Shown here one piece after another: positions 35,193-48,823 of a stretch of DNA of 64,000 nucleotides (its first letter is position 1; every line of letters begins with the position of its first letter). This DNA comes from Leptospira biflexa serovar Patoc strain 'Patoc 1 (Paris)'. Lineage in GTDB: Bacteria; Spirochaetota; Leptospiria; Leptospirales; Leptospiraceae. Under the pieces are notes generated by a model. That model was not told the DNA's origin and did not search any database. It saw only the letters and a list, made by a program, of their open reading frames with translations. The translations under genes were made by a program, and so were the position numbers. The stretch lies in contig NC_010602.1 in the NCBI RefSeq assembly GCF_000017685.1, positions 1,381,501 through 1,445,500 on the forward strand. Direction: 5' to 3'.

Positions 35193-35495
35193 TTATTTTT
35201 TAAACACGAATACCCAAACAGCGCCTGCGGCGATGAGAAGTCCCAATGACTCTCGCACTTCTTCCACCTCCATTCCAAAATAGGGAGCCTCTGTAGCATA
35301 GTAGACCGATAAAACTAGATACAGGGGGATGATTCCATACCCAATCCATTTCGGTAATCTTCGAAACATTCGAATACCAGCAAAGATCCCTACAATCGCA
35401 TAAATCGGAAACCATACATAGGGATCGGGATCGTTCAGTTGTAAATAGGCGAATAAAAAGAAAATGGGAACACAGAGAAGAGAAAAAAGTTTCAT
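35193..35495 (-). CDS. TMEM220-like small membrane protein
   Basis: A 100-residue integral membrane protein with three or four hydrophobic segments. It begins KLFSLLCVPIFFLFAYLQLNDPDPYVWFPIYAIVG; the LQLNDPDP motif followed by Trp is the signature of the transmembrane family 220, whose function is unknown. The C-terminus has ESLGLLIAAGAVWVFVF, also typical. I use the ATG at 35495 (GGAAAC upstream) rather than a TTG four codons earlier. It is convergent with sufB and divergent from the sugar dehydrogenase. Confidence 0.72.
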   Translation of the reverse strand: MKLFSLLCVPIFFLFAYLQLNDPDPYVWFPIYAIVGIFAGIRMFRRLPKWIGYGIIPLYLVLSVYYATEAPYFGMEVEEVRESLGLLIAAGAVWVFVFKK

Positions 35496-35565
35496 CACAG
35501 TTTCCAAAGTTTTTTGATTGCGGATACAAATCCAAGCGAATTATCCTATGACAAGTAACAGTTGT

Positions 35566-36816
35566 ATGAAAAACCAAATCATAATCATTCTATCCCTTCT
35601 TTCCGTTTCCCTTTCCTCCCTTGCCTGTGATGATTTGGGTCGAAAGATCTTAAAAACATTCAGCAAAAAATATGAAACCGATGGAAAGGTTTTGGGTGGC
35701 AAACCGATTTTTATTGGACCCGATGCCCAAAGAAAACAACTTTCAATTTCACTACAGGAAGTCGTCAAAGTAAAGGAACCAACCGACATCCAATTCCCAC
35801 CAGGGGACAGTCCCTTTTTATTCGTTTTGGAAAAAGCAGGGGATCTCATTTTATTTGATCGCGATAAAAAAAACAAACGAGTGTTAAAGTCTTTTCAAGT
35901 GATCACTGATAGCGAAGAAGGTCTTCTTGGTTTTACCTTCCATCCAAAGTATCCCAAAGAACCAAAGGTATACACTCATACTGTGATCAGTTCAGCAAAC
36001 CGTGATATGACGGTGATTGCAGAATGGGAAGTGGAAAATCCAAATTCCTTTGAAACGATGGCTTTAAAAAACGAACGAGTCTTACTTGAGGTGGAACAAC
36101 CATACCCGAATCACAATGGGGGGCAAATCACATTTGGTCCCGATGGACATCTGTACATTGGTCTTGGGGATGGTGGCTGGCGGGCTGATCCAAAAAATAA
36201 CGGACAAAATCCGAACACCTTACTTGGCTCCATCCTACGAATCTCGCCCGTTCCCGATCCGATTGGAAAAAAACCTTATTCCATTCCGAAAGACAATCCT
36301 TTTATCGGAAAACAAGGTTTCCTTCCTGAAATCTTTGCTTACGGGATTCGGAATCCATGGAAGATGAGTTTTTCGCCTGACGGACGTTTGATTGCCGCAG
36401 ATGTGGGACAAGATGCCTATGAAGAAGTGGATATCATCCTTTCAGGGAAAAATTACGGATGGAACCAAACAGAAGGGTTCCATTGTTTTACGGATGGATG
36501 TAATCCTTCTCTTTACCAATCTCCGTTCTATGAATACGGAAGGGAAGAAGGGCAATCCATCACAGGTGGGTATGTGTATTTTGGAACTTCCATCCCTGAG
36601 TTAAAAGGCAAATATGTGTTTGGTGATTTTATCCAAGGGAAAATTTGGGCTGTTGGCATTCCAAAACCTGGTGAAAATACCAAAATGACGGAAACAATCG
36701 CTCTTGGAAAATGGAATATCCTCATCCCAACATTTGGCCAAGACAGCGAAGGAGAAATCTTTGTTGCCGACTACCAAACAGGAACCATATACAAAATTGT
36801 GAAACAGATTCCGTAA
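35566..36816 (+). CDS. PQQ-dependent sugar dehydrogenase-like lipoprotein
   Basis: A 416-residue exported protein; the ATG at 35566 gives signal peptide IIIILSLLSVSLSSLAC with a lipid-anchor Cys at residue 21, though an ATG at 35548 is possible. The mature part is a six-bladed beta-propeller of the soluble glucose/aldose-sugar dehydrogenase (YliI) family: EEGLLGFTFHPKYPKEPKVY, HNGGQITFGPDGHLYIGLGDGG, IFAYGIRNPWKMSFSP, DVGQDAYEEVDII. Members use pyrroloquinoline quinone and calcium to oxidise sugars in the periplasm. No PQQ synthesis genes are in view. Whether leptospires use PQQ here is not shown, so the substrate remains open. Confidence 0.85.
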   Translation: MKNQIIIILSLLSVSLSSLACDDLGRKILKTFSKKYETDGKVLGGKPIFIGPDAQRKQLSISLQEVVKVKEPTDIQFPPGDSPFLFVLEKAGDLILFDRDKKNKRVLKSFQVITDSEEGLLGFTFHPKYPKEPKVYTHTVISSANRDMTVIAEWEVENPNSFETMALKNERVLLEVEQPYPNHNGGQITFGPDGHLYIGLGDGGWRADPKNNGQNPNTLLGSILRISPVPDPIGKKPYSIPKDNPFIGKQGFLPEIFAYGIRNPWKMSFSPDGRLIAADVGQDAYEEVDIILSGKNYGWNQTEGFHCFTDGCNPSLYQSPFYEYGREEGQSITGGYVYFGTSIPELKGKYVFGDFIQGKIWAVGIPKPGENTKMTETIALGKWNILIPTFGQDSEGEIFVADYQTGTIYKIVKQIP

Positions 36817-36884
36817 TCCCAAGATGACCCTTGAAACAAGTATCGCTTAATTCAATTTAGTAGAGACCAAAGAAACCGTTTGAT

Positions 36885-38879
36885 ATGAAAAAATTCTTTT
36901 CCCATATTCCATTTTATATTCGATTCCATCTCCTGCTTGCAGGGCTTGGAATTGTATTTTTAACCATTTACCGCATCGCTTTTTTTCTTATGTATTCCTA
37001 CCGAATGAATGATAAATCGGTTTGGATCATTTTAAAGGCATTTTTAAAAGGAGCTAGATTTGATATCTCCGTTTTATGCGTGTTACTTGGGTTTAGTCTT
37101 TTGTATTCCACATTGCATTTTTTGAATCGCAATCGGATTTACAGAGCGGTTTGGCGGACACTTCCTGTTGTATTCATCATCCTTCTCCTTTTTTTACTCA
37201 TTGCTGATTTGATTTATTATGAGAATGGAAACAAACACTTAGGATACGAAGCGTTTGCCTACCTTGGGTTTGAAATGTTGCCCCTTGTTGGTTCAGCCTT
37301 TTCGCAAAATCCATTTTTGTTTTTACTTGGGATCGTTGTCATTGGGGGCATTGGGTTTGGCATTTATAAGATCCAATCTAAGTTTCCGTATTCCCATGTG
37401 AATTTGCATTACAAATGGGCCGGGCTTCAATTTTTACTGGTCTTAAGCTTACTCATTCTTGGTATCAGGGGAGGGATCCAAACAAGCCCACTTCGAACAA
37501 GTGATGCCATCATCACAAAGGAGACCATTACCAATGATTTGGTTTTGAATCCTGGTTTTACTGTCATCACCGATCTCAAAATGACAAAGGTGGATGACCG
37601 CCATTATATGAAATTATCGGATGCCACATCATTTGTGCGAAAAGAAGTGGCATATCCCGGTGCCGAATTTGTGAGTGAGGAATACCCGCTACTTCGTAAA
37701 ACTACTGTCAGTTCCAAAAAACAACTCCCTCATATCGTTGTGGTTGTGCTTGAGGGTTGGACAGGGAAGTTCATTGATATCATTGGGACTGGAAAAGTGG
37801 AAGGGAAGGTTGTCACCCCTTACTTCAACCAACTCATCCGCCAAGGAATGTTCTTTAAACATTTTTTTGCGAGTGGGGGTCGAACCACGAATGGTCTTAT
37901 GGCGCTTATGGGTGGGATCCCTGACAGACCTGGTCTGACTGCCGTTCGTACGCCCCAAATCCTCAACCGGTTTTCGGGGCTTGGGAATATTGCAAAAACC
38001 ATCGGTTATGAAACCCTTTTTGTCACAGGGACGGATTTGAGTTTTAATAACAAAGGGAGTATCATGTACCACTGGGGGTTTGATACCCTTGTCGGCAAAC
38101 AAGACCTAGAAAAAAATCCAGACTATAAAACTGGACCTTGGAGTTACTTAGACGAATCGTCGCTTGACGCCATGCACAAACGTCTGTTAAACGTGAGTCC
38201 AGAAAAACCAATCGTCTCTGTGATCCATACAGGGACAACTCACTACCCATACAAAGTTCCAGATGAAAAATACCGTTTGTTTGGAAAGGACACACAAGAT
38301 AGTGAATACCTAAATGTTTTACATTACGCAGACTTTGCCCTATATGAATATTTGGAAAAGGCAAAAAAGGCACCTTACTTTAAGGATACGATTTTCTTTT
38401 TTGTCTCCGACCATAGCCACCATAGGTTTCTCAATTATTATGAAGATCGAAATGTACCACTACTCATTTATGCCCCAGGGAAAATCAAACCAGAGATCCG
38501 GGAAGATTTTACGTCCCAACTTGATCTCATTCCGACCATCCTTGGGTTTATGGAAAGGGAAATGTATTTCAGCGTCATGGGCCGTGACCTAAGGAAGGTC
38601 AAAGGTTCTTCTGCGTATTTTGCGTATGGAAATATTTTTGGTTGGATCGAAGATGATTTTTTGTATTACCAATCGGTCACAGGTGGGCAAGGGGAAACCA
38701 AAACCATCAAGGAACCATTTGTGGACCTTGGACTCTGTTACCAAAACTTAAATTTATGCAAAAATCATGCAGAGAAAACAAAAGCGTATTTGAACTTAGG
38801 AGACGAACTTCTGAAGTCGAACAAATTGTTCCCTTCAGAGTCCGTCCTAAAAGAAATAAAATCTAATACCAAGTATTAG
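36885..38879 (+). CDS. LtaS-like phosphoglycerol transferase / sulfatase-fold membrane protein
   Basis: A 664-residue protein with about five N-terminal transmembrane helices (residues 10-215) and a large extracytoplasmic alkaline-phosphatase-fold domain. Motifs: VVVVLEGWTGKFIDIIG (first metal site), ASGGRTTNGLMALMGGIP with the nucleophilic Thr (T334 or T335), SVIHTGTTHYPY, and FFFVSDHSHHRF near the end of the domain. This is the lipoteichoic-acid-synthase / phosphoglycerol-transferase architecture. In a diderm it may decorate LPS or another glycan with phosphoglycerol or phosphoethanolamine. Substrate and product are inferred from the family only. Confidence 0.85.
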   Translation: MKKFFSHIPFYIRFHLLLAGLGIVFLTIYRIAFFLMYSYRMNDKSVWIILKAFLKGARFDISVLCVLLGFSLLYSTLHFLNRNRIYRAVWRTLPVVFIILLLFLLIADLIYYENGNKHLGYEAFAYLGFEMLPLVGSAFSQNPFLFLLGIVVIGGIGFGIYKIQSKFPYSHVNLHYKWAGLQFLLVLSLLILGIRGGIQTSPLRTSDAIITKETITNDLVLNPGFTVITDLKMTKVDDRHYMKLSDATSFVRKEVAYPGAEFVSEEYPLLRKTTVSSKKQLPHIVVVVLEGWTGKFIDIIGTGKVEGKVVTPYFNQLIRQGMFFKHFFASGGRTTNGLMALMGGIPDRPGLTAVRTPQILNRFSGLGNIAKTIGYETLFVTGTDLSFNNKGSIMYHWGFDTLVGKQDLEKNPDYKTGPWSYLDESSLDAMHKRLLNVSPEKPIVSVIHTGTTHYPYKVPDEKYRLFGKDTQDSEYLNVLHYADFALYEYLEKAKKAPYFKDTIFFFVSDHSHHRFLNYYEDRNVPLLIYAPGKIKPEIREDFTSQLDLIPTILGFMEREMYFSVMGRDLRKVKGSSAYFAYGNIFGWIEDDFLYYQSVTGGQGETKTIKEPFVDLGLCYQNLNLCKNHAEKTKAYLNLGDELLKSNKLFPSESVLKEIKSNTKY

Positions 38880-38971
38880 AAATATTACTCAAATCAAAAA
38901 AAGTTTTTCGTTTGAGGATGATCCAAACTAAGGATACAAACGAAAGGCCAATGAGTGGGATGGCAAAAATT

Positions 38972-40183
38972 TCAATATTGGGGGATATTGGAATAAACAA
39001 GTGCCAGAACAAAAGCAACTATAAAGAGCATATTCCGCACCACTTCTGTCCGGCGTGACCAACGTTTCATTTCCATTGTTCGATCAATGGAAAACAAACT
39101 AAAAATGATCACTAAGGATAAGATCCCAAGGCTTGTCATATCTTGTTCTAAATTGATTTTGGCAACTTTCCAAATCACAAGTCCCACTGCCATAAGGACA
39201 GCCGCTTGCAGTGCCACATAGACCATCACACCCATAGGAGGTTTTGGATCATACTTTTCCGTGTAAGCTGGTTCTTTGAAGGCATCCTCAGGCGTTTGTA
39301 AGTAGGTTGGTTTCCAACCGGGAGGTCCAAAAATAGTTTTGAAAATATCTCCCATCGACTTACATTTGAAGATTTGAAAGAACATATCCTTAAACACGTG
39401 TAAGTTGACTGTGATGGGATTAAATGAGTTCACTGGTTTTGTCAAACCATAGATTGGTTCATCTGTTTCCCACTCAAAGGATCCAAACAAACGGTCCCAA
39501 ATGATAAAGATCCCACCGTGGTTACGATCGAGATACTTCCTTTGGGTTCCGTGGTGGACTCTATGGTTAGAAGGAGTCACCATAAATTCTTCCAAAAATC
39601 CAAGTTTGCCAATGAAACGGGTGTGGACCACAAATTGGTATACTTTTAAGATCCGGTGGCTCAATAAAAACATCGCCCATGGGATTCCAAGGAGTGCCAT
39701 CGCAAGGAAGTACGTATATTCAAAAATCCTTTGTAAGCCGTTCCCACGAAACGCCACCGATAGGTTCATTTCTTGAGTGGAATGGTGGGTGACATGGGTT
39801 GCCCAAAACAAATTGATTTCATGGCAATGCCTGTGAAACCAGTAGTAGATAAAATCAGCAAATACCACAGAGAAAGTCCAAGCACCAAGGGCCTGCCAAT
39901 TCACAACAAAACTAGGTGAAAATTGGAAGGGACTTATCAGAGGGAAAAAATGATAACCAAGTGCAGACAAAGAGTAATTCTTTTCGACGATATCATAAAC
40001 ATAAAGGGCACCAAGTAAGATGACCACTCCCACAAGTGCAAAGATGACACCTGTGCTAACATCAGCTATGAGAACATTCAAACGGTAAAATTGTTTGCCC
40101 TTCATATAAGAAACAAAAATTTCAATACCGATCAGTGCGACCATGACGATAAAGGCGTATTCCATAAAGGCATCGCTATTCAT
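38972..40183 (-). CDS. sterol desaturase / fatty acid hydroxylase family membrane protein
   Basis: A 403-residue di-iron membrane enzyme with about six transmembrane helices. The histidine boxes are HRHCHEINLFWATHVTHHS (HxxxH and HxxHH) and HRVHHG, with a further NHGG segment, giving the eight-His di-iron site of the superfamily. The WDRLFGSFEWETDEPIYGL string resembles bacterial and animal alkylglycerol-monooxygenase-like members rather than sterol desaturases proper. The C-terminal 100 residues add two or three more hydrophobic helices. Likely action is hydroxylation or desaturation of a membrane lipid. The gene stands alone, divergent from rlmN across about 213 bp. Confidence 0.85.
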   Translation of the reverse strand: MNSDAFMEYAFIVMVALIGIEIFVSYMKGKQFYRLNVLIADVSTGVIFALVGVVILLGALYVYDIVEKNYSLSALGYHFFPLISPFQFSPSFVVNWQALGAWTFSVVFADFIYYWFHRHCHEINLFWATHVTHHSTQEMNLSVAFRGNGLQRIFEYTYFLAMALLGIPWAMFLLSHRILKVYQFVVHTRFIGKLGFLEEFMVTPSNHRVHHGTQRKYLDRNHGGIFIIWDRLFGSFEWETDEPIYGLTKPVNSFNPITVNLHVFKDMFFQIFKCKSMGDIFKTIFGPPGWKPTYLQTPEDAFKEPAYTEKYDPKPPMGVMVYVALQAAVLMAVGLVIWKVAKINLEQDMTSLGILSLVIIFSLFSIDRTMEMKRWSRRTEVVRNMLFIVAFVLALVYSNIPQY

Positions 40184-40396
40184 GCGTGTATTTTCCTCAC
40201 TAGAGACTAGGCTTTTGAATCACGTCCACTAAGTCAATGTCCATTTCTTTCCAATAAACTACATAGATTGTGACGTTTCTATGAATTTAAACTTGTTCCA
40301 GCGGGCTTTTTGGGGTAAGACTTTTAGAAAGAATGTAATTTCTTGTCCCGTAAGGTGGCAAAGAAAAGATTGGCTAATGGTGAAAGGACCTACACA

Positions 40397-41458
40397 ATGA
40401 AAGAGGAAATACCTGTTCTCAAAGGGAAAACCAAAAAAGAACTAGAAGAGATATGTGTTTCCTTGGGTCTTGAAAAATACCGAGCGGCACAAATTTACAC
40501 GGGAATTTATAAGAGTCGTTATACGACAATTGATCAGTTTACTACCCTCTCCAAAGAGGTTCGGGAAAAGTTAAAAGAGCACACCCAATACCCTGAAATT
40601 GAAATCGGCCGCGATTTGGTTTCCAAAGAAGATGGCACTCGTAAATTTACCTTTTATGTGGGTGAAAACAAAGAGATCGAAGCGGTTTGGATTCCCTCAG
40701 GGGATGGGGGCCGAAAAACCATTTGTATTTCCTCTCAAATTGGATGTACCCTCAATTGTAAATTTTGTGCCACAGGCCTTTTGGAATACAAAGGCAATTT
40801 ACAAACCTGGCAAATCCTCGACCAAGTTTTGCAAGTAGAGCGTCTTGTGGGAGACCGAGCGACAAACATTGTATTTATGGGAATGGGTGAGCCCATGCAC
40901 AATTATTTTTCAGTGATGAAAGCAGCCCACATTTTACGTGACAAGGATGCCTTTGGACTCGGTGCCCTTCGGATTACGATTTCCACAGCTGGAGTGACAA
41001 CAGGGATCAATCGTTTCATTGAAAATAAAGAACCTTTTAATTTTGCCATCTCTCTGAACCACCCAAACCCGAACGCACGTTCTTCTGTCATGGACGTAAA
41101 CGACAAACATCCATTAGAAAAACTCATTGATTCTGCCAAACGATTCACAAAGGAACTCGATCGTGCCATCACTTTTGAATATGTGATGATTCCCGATGTG
41201 AACATGGGCCGGGACAATGCAGAACGGCTCGCAAAAATTGCAAGGTCTGTGAACAAATGTAAGATCAATGTGATCCCCCTCAATACAGATTTTACGGGAT
41301 GGCGTAGACCCACTGATGATGAGGTCAAAGATTTTGTCATGCATCTCAAAGCAAAAACAACAGCTCCCATTCTCAATCGCCGAAGTCCTGGTCGGGACAT
41401 CAATGGCGCTTGTGGAATGTTAGCTCTCAAAGGAATTCGTAGTGAAACGACAAAGTAA
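40397..41458 (+). CDS. rlmN: dual-specificity rRNA/tRNA adenine-C2 methyltransferase
   Basis: A 353-residue radical-SAM enzyme that methylates A2503 of 23S rRNA (and tRNA A37). The cluster motif is [11 protein letters not shown] (C-x3-C-x2-C), with [10 protein letters not shown] for SAM, and [16 protein letters not shown] near the C-terminus carries the second catalytic cysteine. I use the ATG at 40397 because AAAGGA is eight bases upstream; the frame is open to a TTG at 40343. The end overlaps the next gene by 17 bp. Modification of A2503 affects antibiotic binding at the peptidyl-transferase centre. Confidence 0.94.
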   Translation: MKEEIPVLKGKTKKELEEICVSLGLEKYRAAQIYTGIYKSRYTTIDQFTTLSKEVREKLKEHTQYPEIEIGRDLVSKEDGTRKFTFYVGENKEIEAVWIPSGDGGRKTICISSQIGCTLNCKFCATGLLEYKGNLQTWQILDQVLQVERLVGDRATNIVFMGMGEPMHNYFSVMKAAHILRDKDAFGLGALRITISTAGVTTGINRFIENKEPFNFAISLNHPNPNARSSVMDVNDKHPLEKLIDSAKRFTKELDRAITFEYVMIPDVNMGRDNAERLAKIARSVNKCKINVIPLNTDFTGWRRPTDDEVKDFVMHLKAKTTAPILNRRSPGRDINGACGMLALKGIRSETTK

Positions 41459-41729
41459 GTGGATTTTGATTTTGTGTTTGGCTCTTAATGTTTCCAACTG
41501 CCAAGACATCGTGGAACAAAAATGCCAAATGGCATGTGAAAAATTTGTTTCTTGTACAGAAGAGGAACTCAAACTCACACTCTCTCCTGATGTGAAACGA
41601 ACAGGGCGAATCCAATGTATGGATGGATGTACCACACATAATAGTGATATATTACAATGTTTTGACCAAGAACCAAACTCTTGCAAGGGGTTTGGACAAT
41701 GCCTTGTCCAAATTGGTACATTTGAATGA
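41442..41729 (+). CDS. Cys-rich putative lipoprotein
   Basis: A 95-residue protein that begins at GTG 41442 inside the end of rlmN, preceded by AAAGGA. A hydrophobic signal ([14 protein letters not shown]) ends in a lipobox-like SNC. The mature part has eight further cysteines in three pairs or more ([38 protein letters not shown]), suggesting a small disulphide-rich domain. The family is not recognised. Its last four bases overlap the start of the ArnT-like gene (ATGA), so the two are translationally coupled. Confidence 0.65.
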   Translation: MKRQSKWILILCLALNVSNCQDIVEQKCQMACEKFVSCTEEELKLTLSPDVKRTGRIQCMDGCTTHNSDILQCFDQEPNSCKGFGQCLVQIGTFE

Positions 41730-43432
41730 AAGAATCTCTCTCCGCATCGGAACGTATTTTTTATCGAATTTTACTCCTAATGGCGTCTTTGCCAATCCTT
41801 TTCACATTGCCACTTGATGTGATTGACATTGACAGTGCCCAATATGCAGGCATTAGCCGAGAACTTGTCCTTTCGAATGATTTTTTTACTCTCATCGACA
41901 ATGGACGTCGCTATTTAGATAAACCCATCCTAACATTTTGGACGATAGCCACATCTTTTTTCTTTTTTGGAATCAATAACATTGCCTTTCGAATTCCAGC
42001 CATTTTCCTAAGTTTGCTTTCTGTTTATTCCATCTACCGCATCACGATTTTGACAGGTGGAAAAGAAAGACAAGGATACCTTGCGTCACTTGCGTATTTA
42101 CTGGCACCAGGTGTGTATGCCATGATTGTCGATCCCAAAATCGATGTATATCTTACCGCCTATTTGGTGTTTACCTATCATTTTTACTATTTGGGTAGAA
42201 AACAAAATCCAAATTATTTTTATCTGATGTATCTCATGATGTCGATGGGCTTTATCACAAAGGGTCCCATTTCTGTTGTGATCCCTGCCATTTCCATTGG
42301 AGGAGACATCTTATTTCGCAGAGATTGGAAGTTGCTTTTTTCCATGAAAGTTCCGACAGGGATTTTTGTTTTAATTTCGTTACCGGCACTTTGGTGTTAC
42401 TTCTTATACCAAAACTTCAATTCCTATGGTCCCGTTTTCTTTTTGTGGATCCAGTCTTTCGGTCGTTTTTACCGAGAAATGTATGATATCAAGTTTGATC
42501 CTTTTTATTTTTATAAATCCTTTTCTTGGGCATTCTTTAGCGGGCTTGTGCCCATGGTCATCTATCTTGTTTTCCATTCCTACCAATACACCAAATCACT
42601 TGGATGGAAAGAGATCCTAAGAAAGATTCGTGCCAATGAATACAAAGAAGTGGATTATGTGATTCCCTTTTGGGTCTTTCTCTTTTTGTTTCTCATATCT
42701 TTTTCCCGATACCCACTGCCTCAGTATACCTATTGGGTACTTCCTGCGGCTGCTCTCTACTTTGGAAAGATCATGGAAGAGAGTCTGTTTCAGTCCAATG
42801 TCGCAAGACTCAGGCCATCCTTTCTCATCGCTGGTCTCGTGTATCTAGTTGGGTATTTTTTAATCCCCGTGTTTGTATCGGATGTTGGGATCTTGTACTA
42901 TGTTTTCGGTGCGATTGGGATTGTTTTCATTTTGCTTTCGGCACAACTCATCCCTCTTGAAATTCTCATCACACTTGTGGGTGCGACTCTGTTTTTCTCT
43001 GCGATCAGTTTGCAGTTTTATCCTCTCCTTACAAGTTACCAACCTTCGAAAGAATTTGGAGCAAAAATAAAGGAATTAGAACCAGAAGAACCTGTCGTTT
43101 ATACATTTTGGATGTCCAATTCCAAACGATCCTATGGGTTTTATGCGGAACGAAATTTTCGTAATATCTATGATCGAGAGAAATTGGATAAACTTTGGTC
43201 CGAAAAACCGGAACGACTGATGATTTTACCATCTGAAAAATTGGACCAATTGCGAGAGATGGTAGGATCTAGTTACGAAATCATCCCAGTTTTAGAGAAA
43301 GATGCCTTCAAAGTGGCCACACCTACCATCACTTTCCTCAAGAAAGAGACAAGAAACCTTGTCACAAAGAAAATTTCTTTGGTTTGGGTGAAAAAAATGC
43401 AGGGGAAATCTTCTAAAAACTCGAAAGTATAA
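41726..43432 (+). CDS. ArnT-like GT-C glycosyltransferase
   Basis: A 568-residue integral membrane glycosyltransferase with about 11-13 transmembrane helices. The first periplasmic loop has DVIDIDSAQYAGISREL, matching the conserved D/E-E/D-x-Y pattern of ArnT/PMT enzymes, and then GRRYLDKPILTFW. These enzymes use polyprenyl-phosphate sugars to modify lipid A or proteins on the outer side of the inner membrane. The C-terminal 110 residues form a soluble tail. The lipid A of leptospires is unusual, so a lipid A target is possible but unproven. It overlaps the Cys-rich lipoprotein by four bases. Confidence 0.82.
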   Translation: MKESLSASERIFYRILLLMASLPILFTLPLDVIDIDSAQYAGISRELVLSNDFFTLIDNGRRYLDKPILTFWTIATSFFFFGINNIAFRIPAIFLSLLSVYSIYRITILTGGKERQGYLASLAYLLAPGVYAMIVDPKIDVYLTAYLVFTYHFYYLGRKQNPNYFYLMYLMMSMGFITKGPISVVIPAISIGGDILFRRDWKLLFSMKVPTGIFVLISLPALWCYFLYQNFNSYGPVFFLWIQSFGRFYREMYDIKFDPFYFYKSFSWAFFSGLVPMVIYLVFHSYQYTKSLGWKEILRKIRANEYKEVDYVIPFWVFLFLFLISFSRYPLPQYTYWVLPAAALYFGKIMEESLFQSNVARLRPSFLIAGLVYLVGYFLIPVFVSDVGILYYVFGAIGIVFILLSAQLIPLEILITLVGATLFFSAISLQFYPLLTSYQPSKEFGAKIKELEPEEPVVYTFWMSNSKRSYGFYAERNFRNIYDREKLDKLWSEKPERLMILPSEKLDQLREMVGSSYEIIPVLEKDAFKVATPTITFLKKETRNLVTKKISLVWVKKMQGKSSKNSKV

Positions 43433-43463
43433 CTAGGCTAAATTGTGTAAGTCTGGTTTTTAG

Positions 43464-43497
43464 GGCCCTTCGATGTCAAAGTCAGGGCCTTTTTTTT
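43464..43497 (+). terminator. rho-independent terminator after the ArnT-like gene
   Basis: GGCCCT (43464-43469) and AGGGCC (43484-43489) pair with a 14-nt loop, followed by eight T. It lies 31 bp after the ArnT-like stop. The rest of the 334-bp space (43498-43766) is AT-rich and must hold the act operon promoter. I see no clear -35/-10 pair, repeat or RNA gene in it. Confidence 0.75.
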
Positions 43498-43766
43498 GCA
43501 CAGGCCTTAGGATCGATCCGAATTCCTTCCCTCCCTTCATTGGATTCCCATCCTATCCACCCAATTGTATCTCTTTTTTAACATTTGTTTGGTGGCATTT
43601 TTTGGTTTTATTGAGACTAAGTTTCAACTAAGAAAGTTCTGAAAAAAAATTCGATTATGTCTCTTTTAATGTTTTTTCGCATCCAAAACCCTTACATACT
43701 TGCTTTTTTTCGGATTTTACCTTTCCTTGTCAGAAGACAGTGTAAACGGATTCAGGAAATCTGCGA

Positions 43767-44279
43767 ATGAATATAAAAATACTCAAGATCTCTGTGCCCA
43801 TCGTTGCAGTTGCAGCGCTTGCATATTTGATTTTTTCACCTAGCCGTTATGTGGGCTATTCACCCGACCAGCCCATCCCCTTCAACCACAAGATACATGC
43901 GGGCGATAATAAAATCGACTGTAAGTATTGCCATACAGGCGTTGAAAACTCGGCCCATGCCACAGTTCCCCCAAGTTCCACTTGTATGAACTGCCATGGA
44001 GCAGGTAACGTAGCGGGAAACCAAGAACATGTTAAGTGGCTCAAAGCTCAATACGAAAGCAACACTCCAGTTTCCTGGGTGAAGGTCCATGACCAACCAG
44101 ACTTCGTATACTTCAACCACTCACGACACGTGCAACGCGGCGTTGATTGTTCCACATGTCATGGCAACATGGCAGAGATGGTAAAGGTTAAACAGTCCAA
44201 GTCCCTCAATATGGGATTTTGTGTCGATTGCCATAGAGAGAACAATGCTCCTAACGATTGTTCTACGTGCCACAGATAA
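43767..44279 (+). CDS. actA: Alternative Complex III subunit ActA, pentaheme cytochrome c
   Basis: A 170-residue periplasmic cytochrome with an N-terminal hydrophobic anchor (VPIVAVAALAYLIF). Five heme c motifs are present: CKYCH, CMNCH, CSTCH, CVDCH and CSTCH. Distal histidines include FNHKIH and FNHSRH. Pentaheme ActA is the periplasmic electron-exit subunit of Alternative Complex III, the bc1 replacement that oxidises quinol and reduces cytochrome c or directly an oxidase. It heads the operon; actB follows after 21 bp. Confidence 0.92.
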   Translation: MNIKILKISVPIVAVAALAYLIFSPSRYVGYSPDQPIPFNHKIHAGDNKIDCKYCHTGVENSAHATVPPSSTCMNCHGAGNVAGNQEHVKWLKAQYESNTPVSWVKVHDQPDFVYFNHSRHVQRGVDCSTCHGNMAEMVKVKQSKSLNMGFCVDCHRENNAPNDCSTCHR

Positions 44280-44300
44280 TCGGGAGACAAGTAATAATTT

Positions 44301-47429
<3,129 letters not shown>

Positions 47430-47448
47430 CAGGGAGAACACAAAGGGA

Positions 47449-48822
47449 ATGTCATTAACACAAGCAGTTAGAGATAAATTAGATATCCCCGACCTGGTCA
47501 CAGGCGGGAAATCGCTAAAAGATGTAACCGTTGATATCGCAAAACCAAACGAAGATTTCCCTACCAAACTTTGGTGGAATACCTTCCTATTGGTTTTGAC
47601 AATCACCCTGATCGACGTAGCCATTATCGGTTATTTGTTTTACGAAGGCCTTTACTTACTTGGGATCAACAACCCAGTGGGTTGGGGGTTTTTCGTCGTC
47701 AACTTCGTATTTTGGATTGGTATCGGTCACGCAGGGACATTGATCTCTGCGGTATTATACCTTTTTCGCCAAGGATGGAGAACAGGGATCAACCGTGCCG
47801 CGGAAGCGATGACCATCTTTGCCGTACTCGTTGCGGTATCAAACCTCATCCTCCACGTAGGTCGTCCATGGCTTGGATTTTGGCTTTTCCCATATCCAAA
47901 CGAAAGGGGACCACTTTGGGTGAACTTCCGTTCCCCACTGATTTGGGACACATTTGCGGTATCTACCTACCTTTCCATTTCCATGGTGTTCTGGTATTTG
48001 GGTCTTATCCCTGACCTTGCGACCCTTCGGGATCGTGCAACGGAAACTTGGAGAAAGAACTTATACAACGTCCTAGCCTTTGGTTGGGTTGGTTCGGCAA
48101 GAGCTTGGTCTCATTTGGAAATCGTTTCCATGATTTTGGCCGCTCTTTCCACACCACTTGTACTTTCGGTTCACACCATCGTATCCTTCGACTTCGCGGT
48201 TTCCATCCTTCCAGGTTGGCACACGACCATCTTCCCTCCATACTTCGTTGCCGGTGCGATTTTCTCCGGATTTGCGATGGTGGTAACCCTTATGGTCATT
48301 GCTCGTGAAGTGTTCAACTTAAAGAACTACATCACAATGAAACACTTGGACAACATGAATAAAATCATGATGGTGACAGGTCTTATTGTGGGTCTTGCTT
48401 ACGGAACAGAATTTTTCATCGCTTGGTATTCTGGGAACGAATACGAAGTGTTCGCATTCTGGAATAGAGCATTTGGTCCTTATGGTTGGGCTTACTTTAT
48501 CATGATTTCTTGTAACGTATTGTCACCACAGGTGTTCTGGTTCCGCAAACTCCGTTACAACATCCCCGTGATGTTTGTTGCTTCCCTTGTGGTGAACGTG
48601 GGTATGTGGTTTGAACGATTTGTGATCATGATGACACTAAACCGTGACTTTTTACCATCCAGTTGGGCTATGTATACGCCATCTCTTTTCGACTACGCGA
48701 TGTTAATCGGAACGTTTGGTATCTTCTTCACTCTCTTCCTTCTCTGGTGCCGAATCATGCCAGTGATTGCGATTGCAGAAGTAAAAACAGTGATGCCACA
48801 AAAAGAAGGAGCACACCACTAG
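47449..48822 (+). CDS. actC: Alternative Complex III subunit ActC (NrfD-like quinol-binding membrane protein)
   Basis: A 457-residue polytopic membrane protein with about ten helices of the NrfD/PsrC type: [38 protein letters not shown] and [13 protein letters not shown]. In ACIII, ActC and ActF form two four-helix bundles that bind menaquinol and may move protons. Conserved His, Asp and Glu residues are present in the first bundle (GHAG, HVGR). It starts ATG 20 bp after actB, and actD follows after 1 bp. Confidence 0.92.
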   Translation: MSLTQAVRDKLDIPDLVTGGKSLKDVTVDIAKPNEDFPTKLWWNTFLLVLTITLIDVAIIGYLFYEGLYLLGINNPVGWGFFVVNFVFWIGIGHAGTLISAVLYLFRQGWRTGINRAAEAMTIFAVLVAVSNLILHVGRPWLGFWLFPYPNERGPLWVNFRSPLIWDTFAVSTYLSISMVFWYLGLIPDLATLRDRATETWRKNLYNVLAFGWVGSARAWSHLEIVSMILAALSTPLVLSVHTIVSFDFAVSILPGWHTTIFPPYFVAGAIFSGFAMVVTLMVIAREVFNLKNYITMKHLDNMNKIMMVTGLIVGLAYGTEFFIAWYSGNEYEVFAFWNRAFGPYGWAYFIMISCNVLSPQVFWFRKLRYNIPVMFVASLVVNVGMWFERFVIMMTLNRDFLPSSWAMYTPSLFDYAMLIGTFGIFFTLFLLWCRIMPVIAIAEVKTVMPQKEGAHH

Positions 48823-48823
48823 T

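Noticed and set aside
40281..40400. 39-codon ORF upstream of rlmN ending in ATGA overlap with its ATG
   Set aside because: No ribosome-binding site, and the sequence (basic, Trp-rich) does not look like a protein family; the overlap is probably chance, so I did not call a leader peptide.
43498..43766. Possible small RNA in the act operon upstream space
   Set aside because: AT-rich with no clear hairpin, promoter pair or conserved-looking core; nothing supports an RNA gene.
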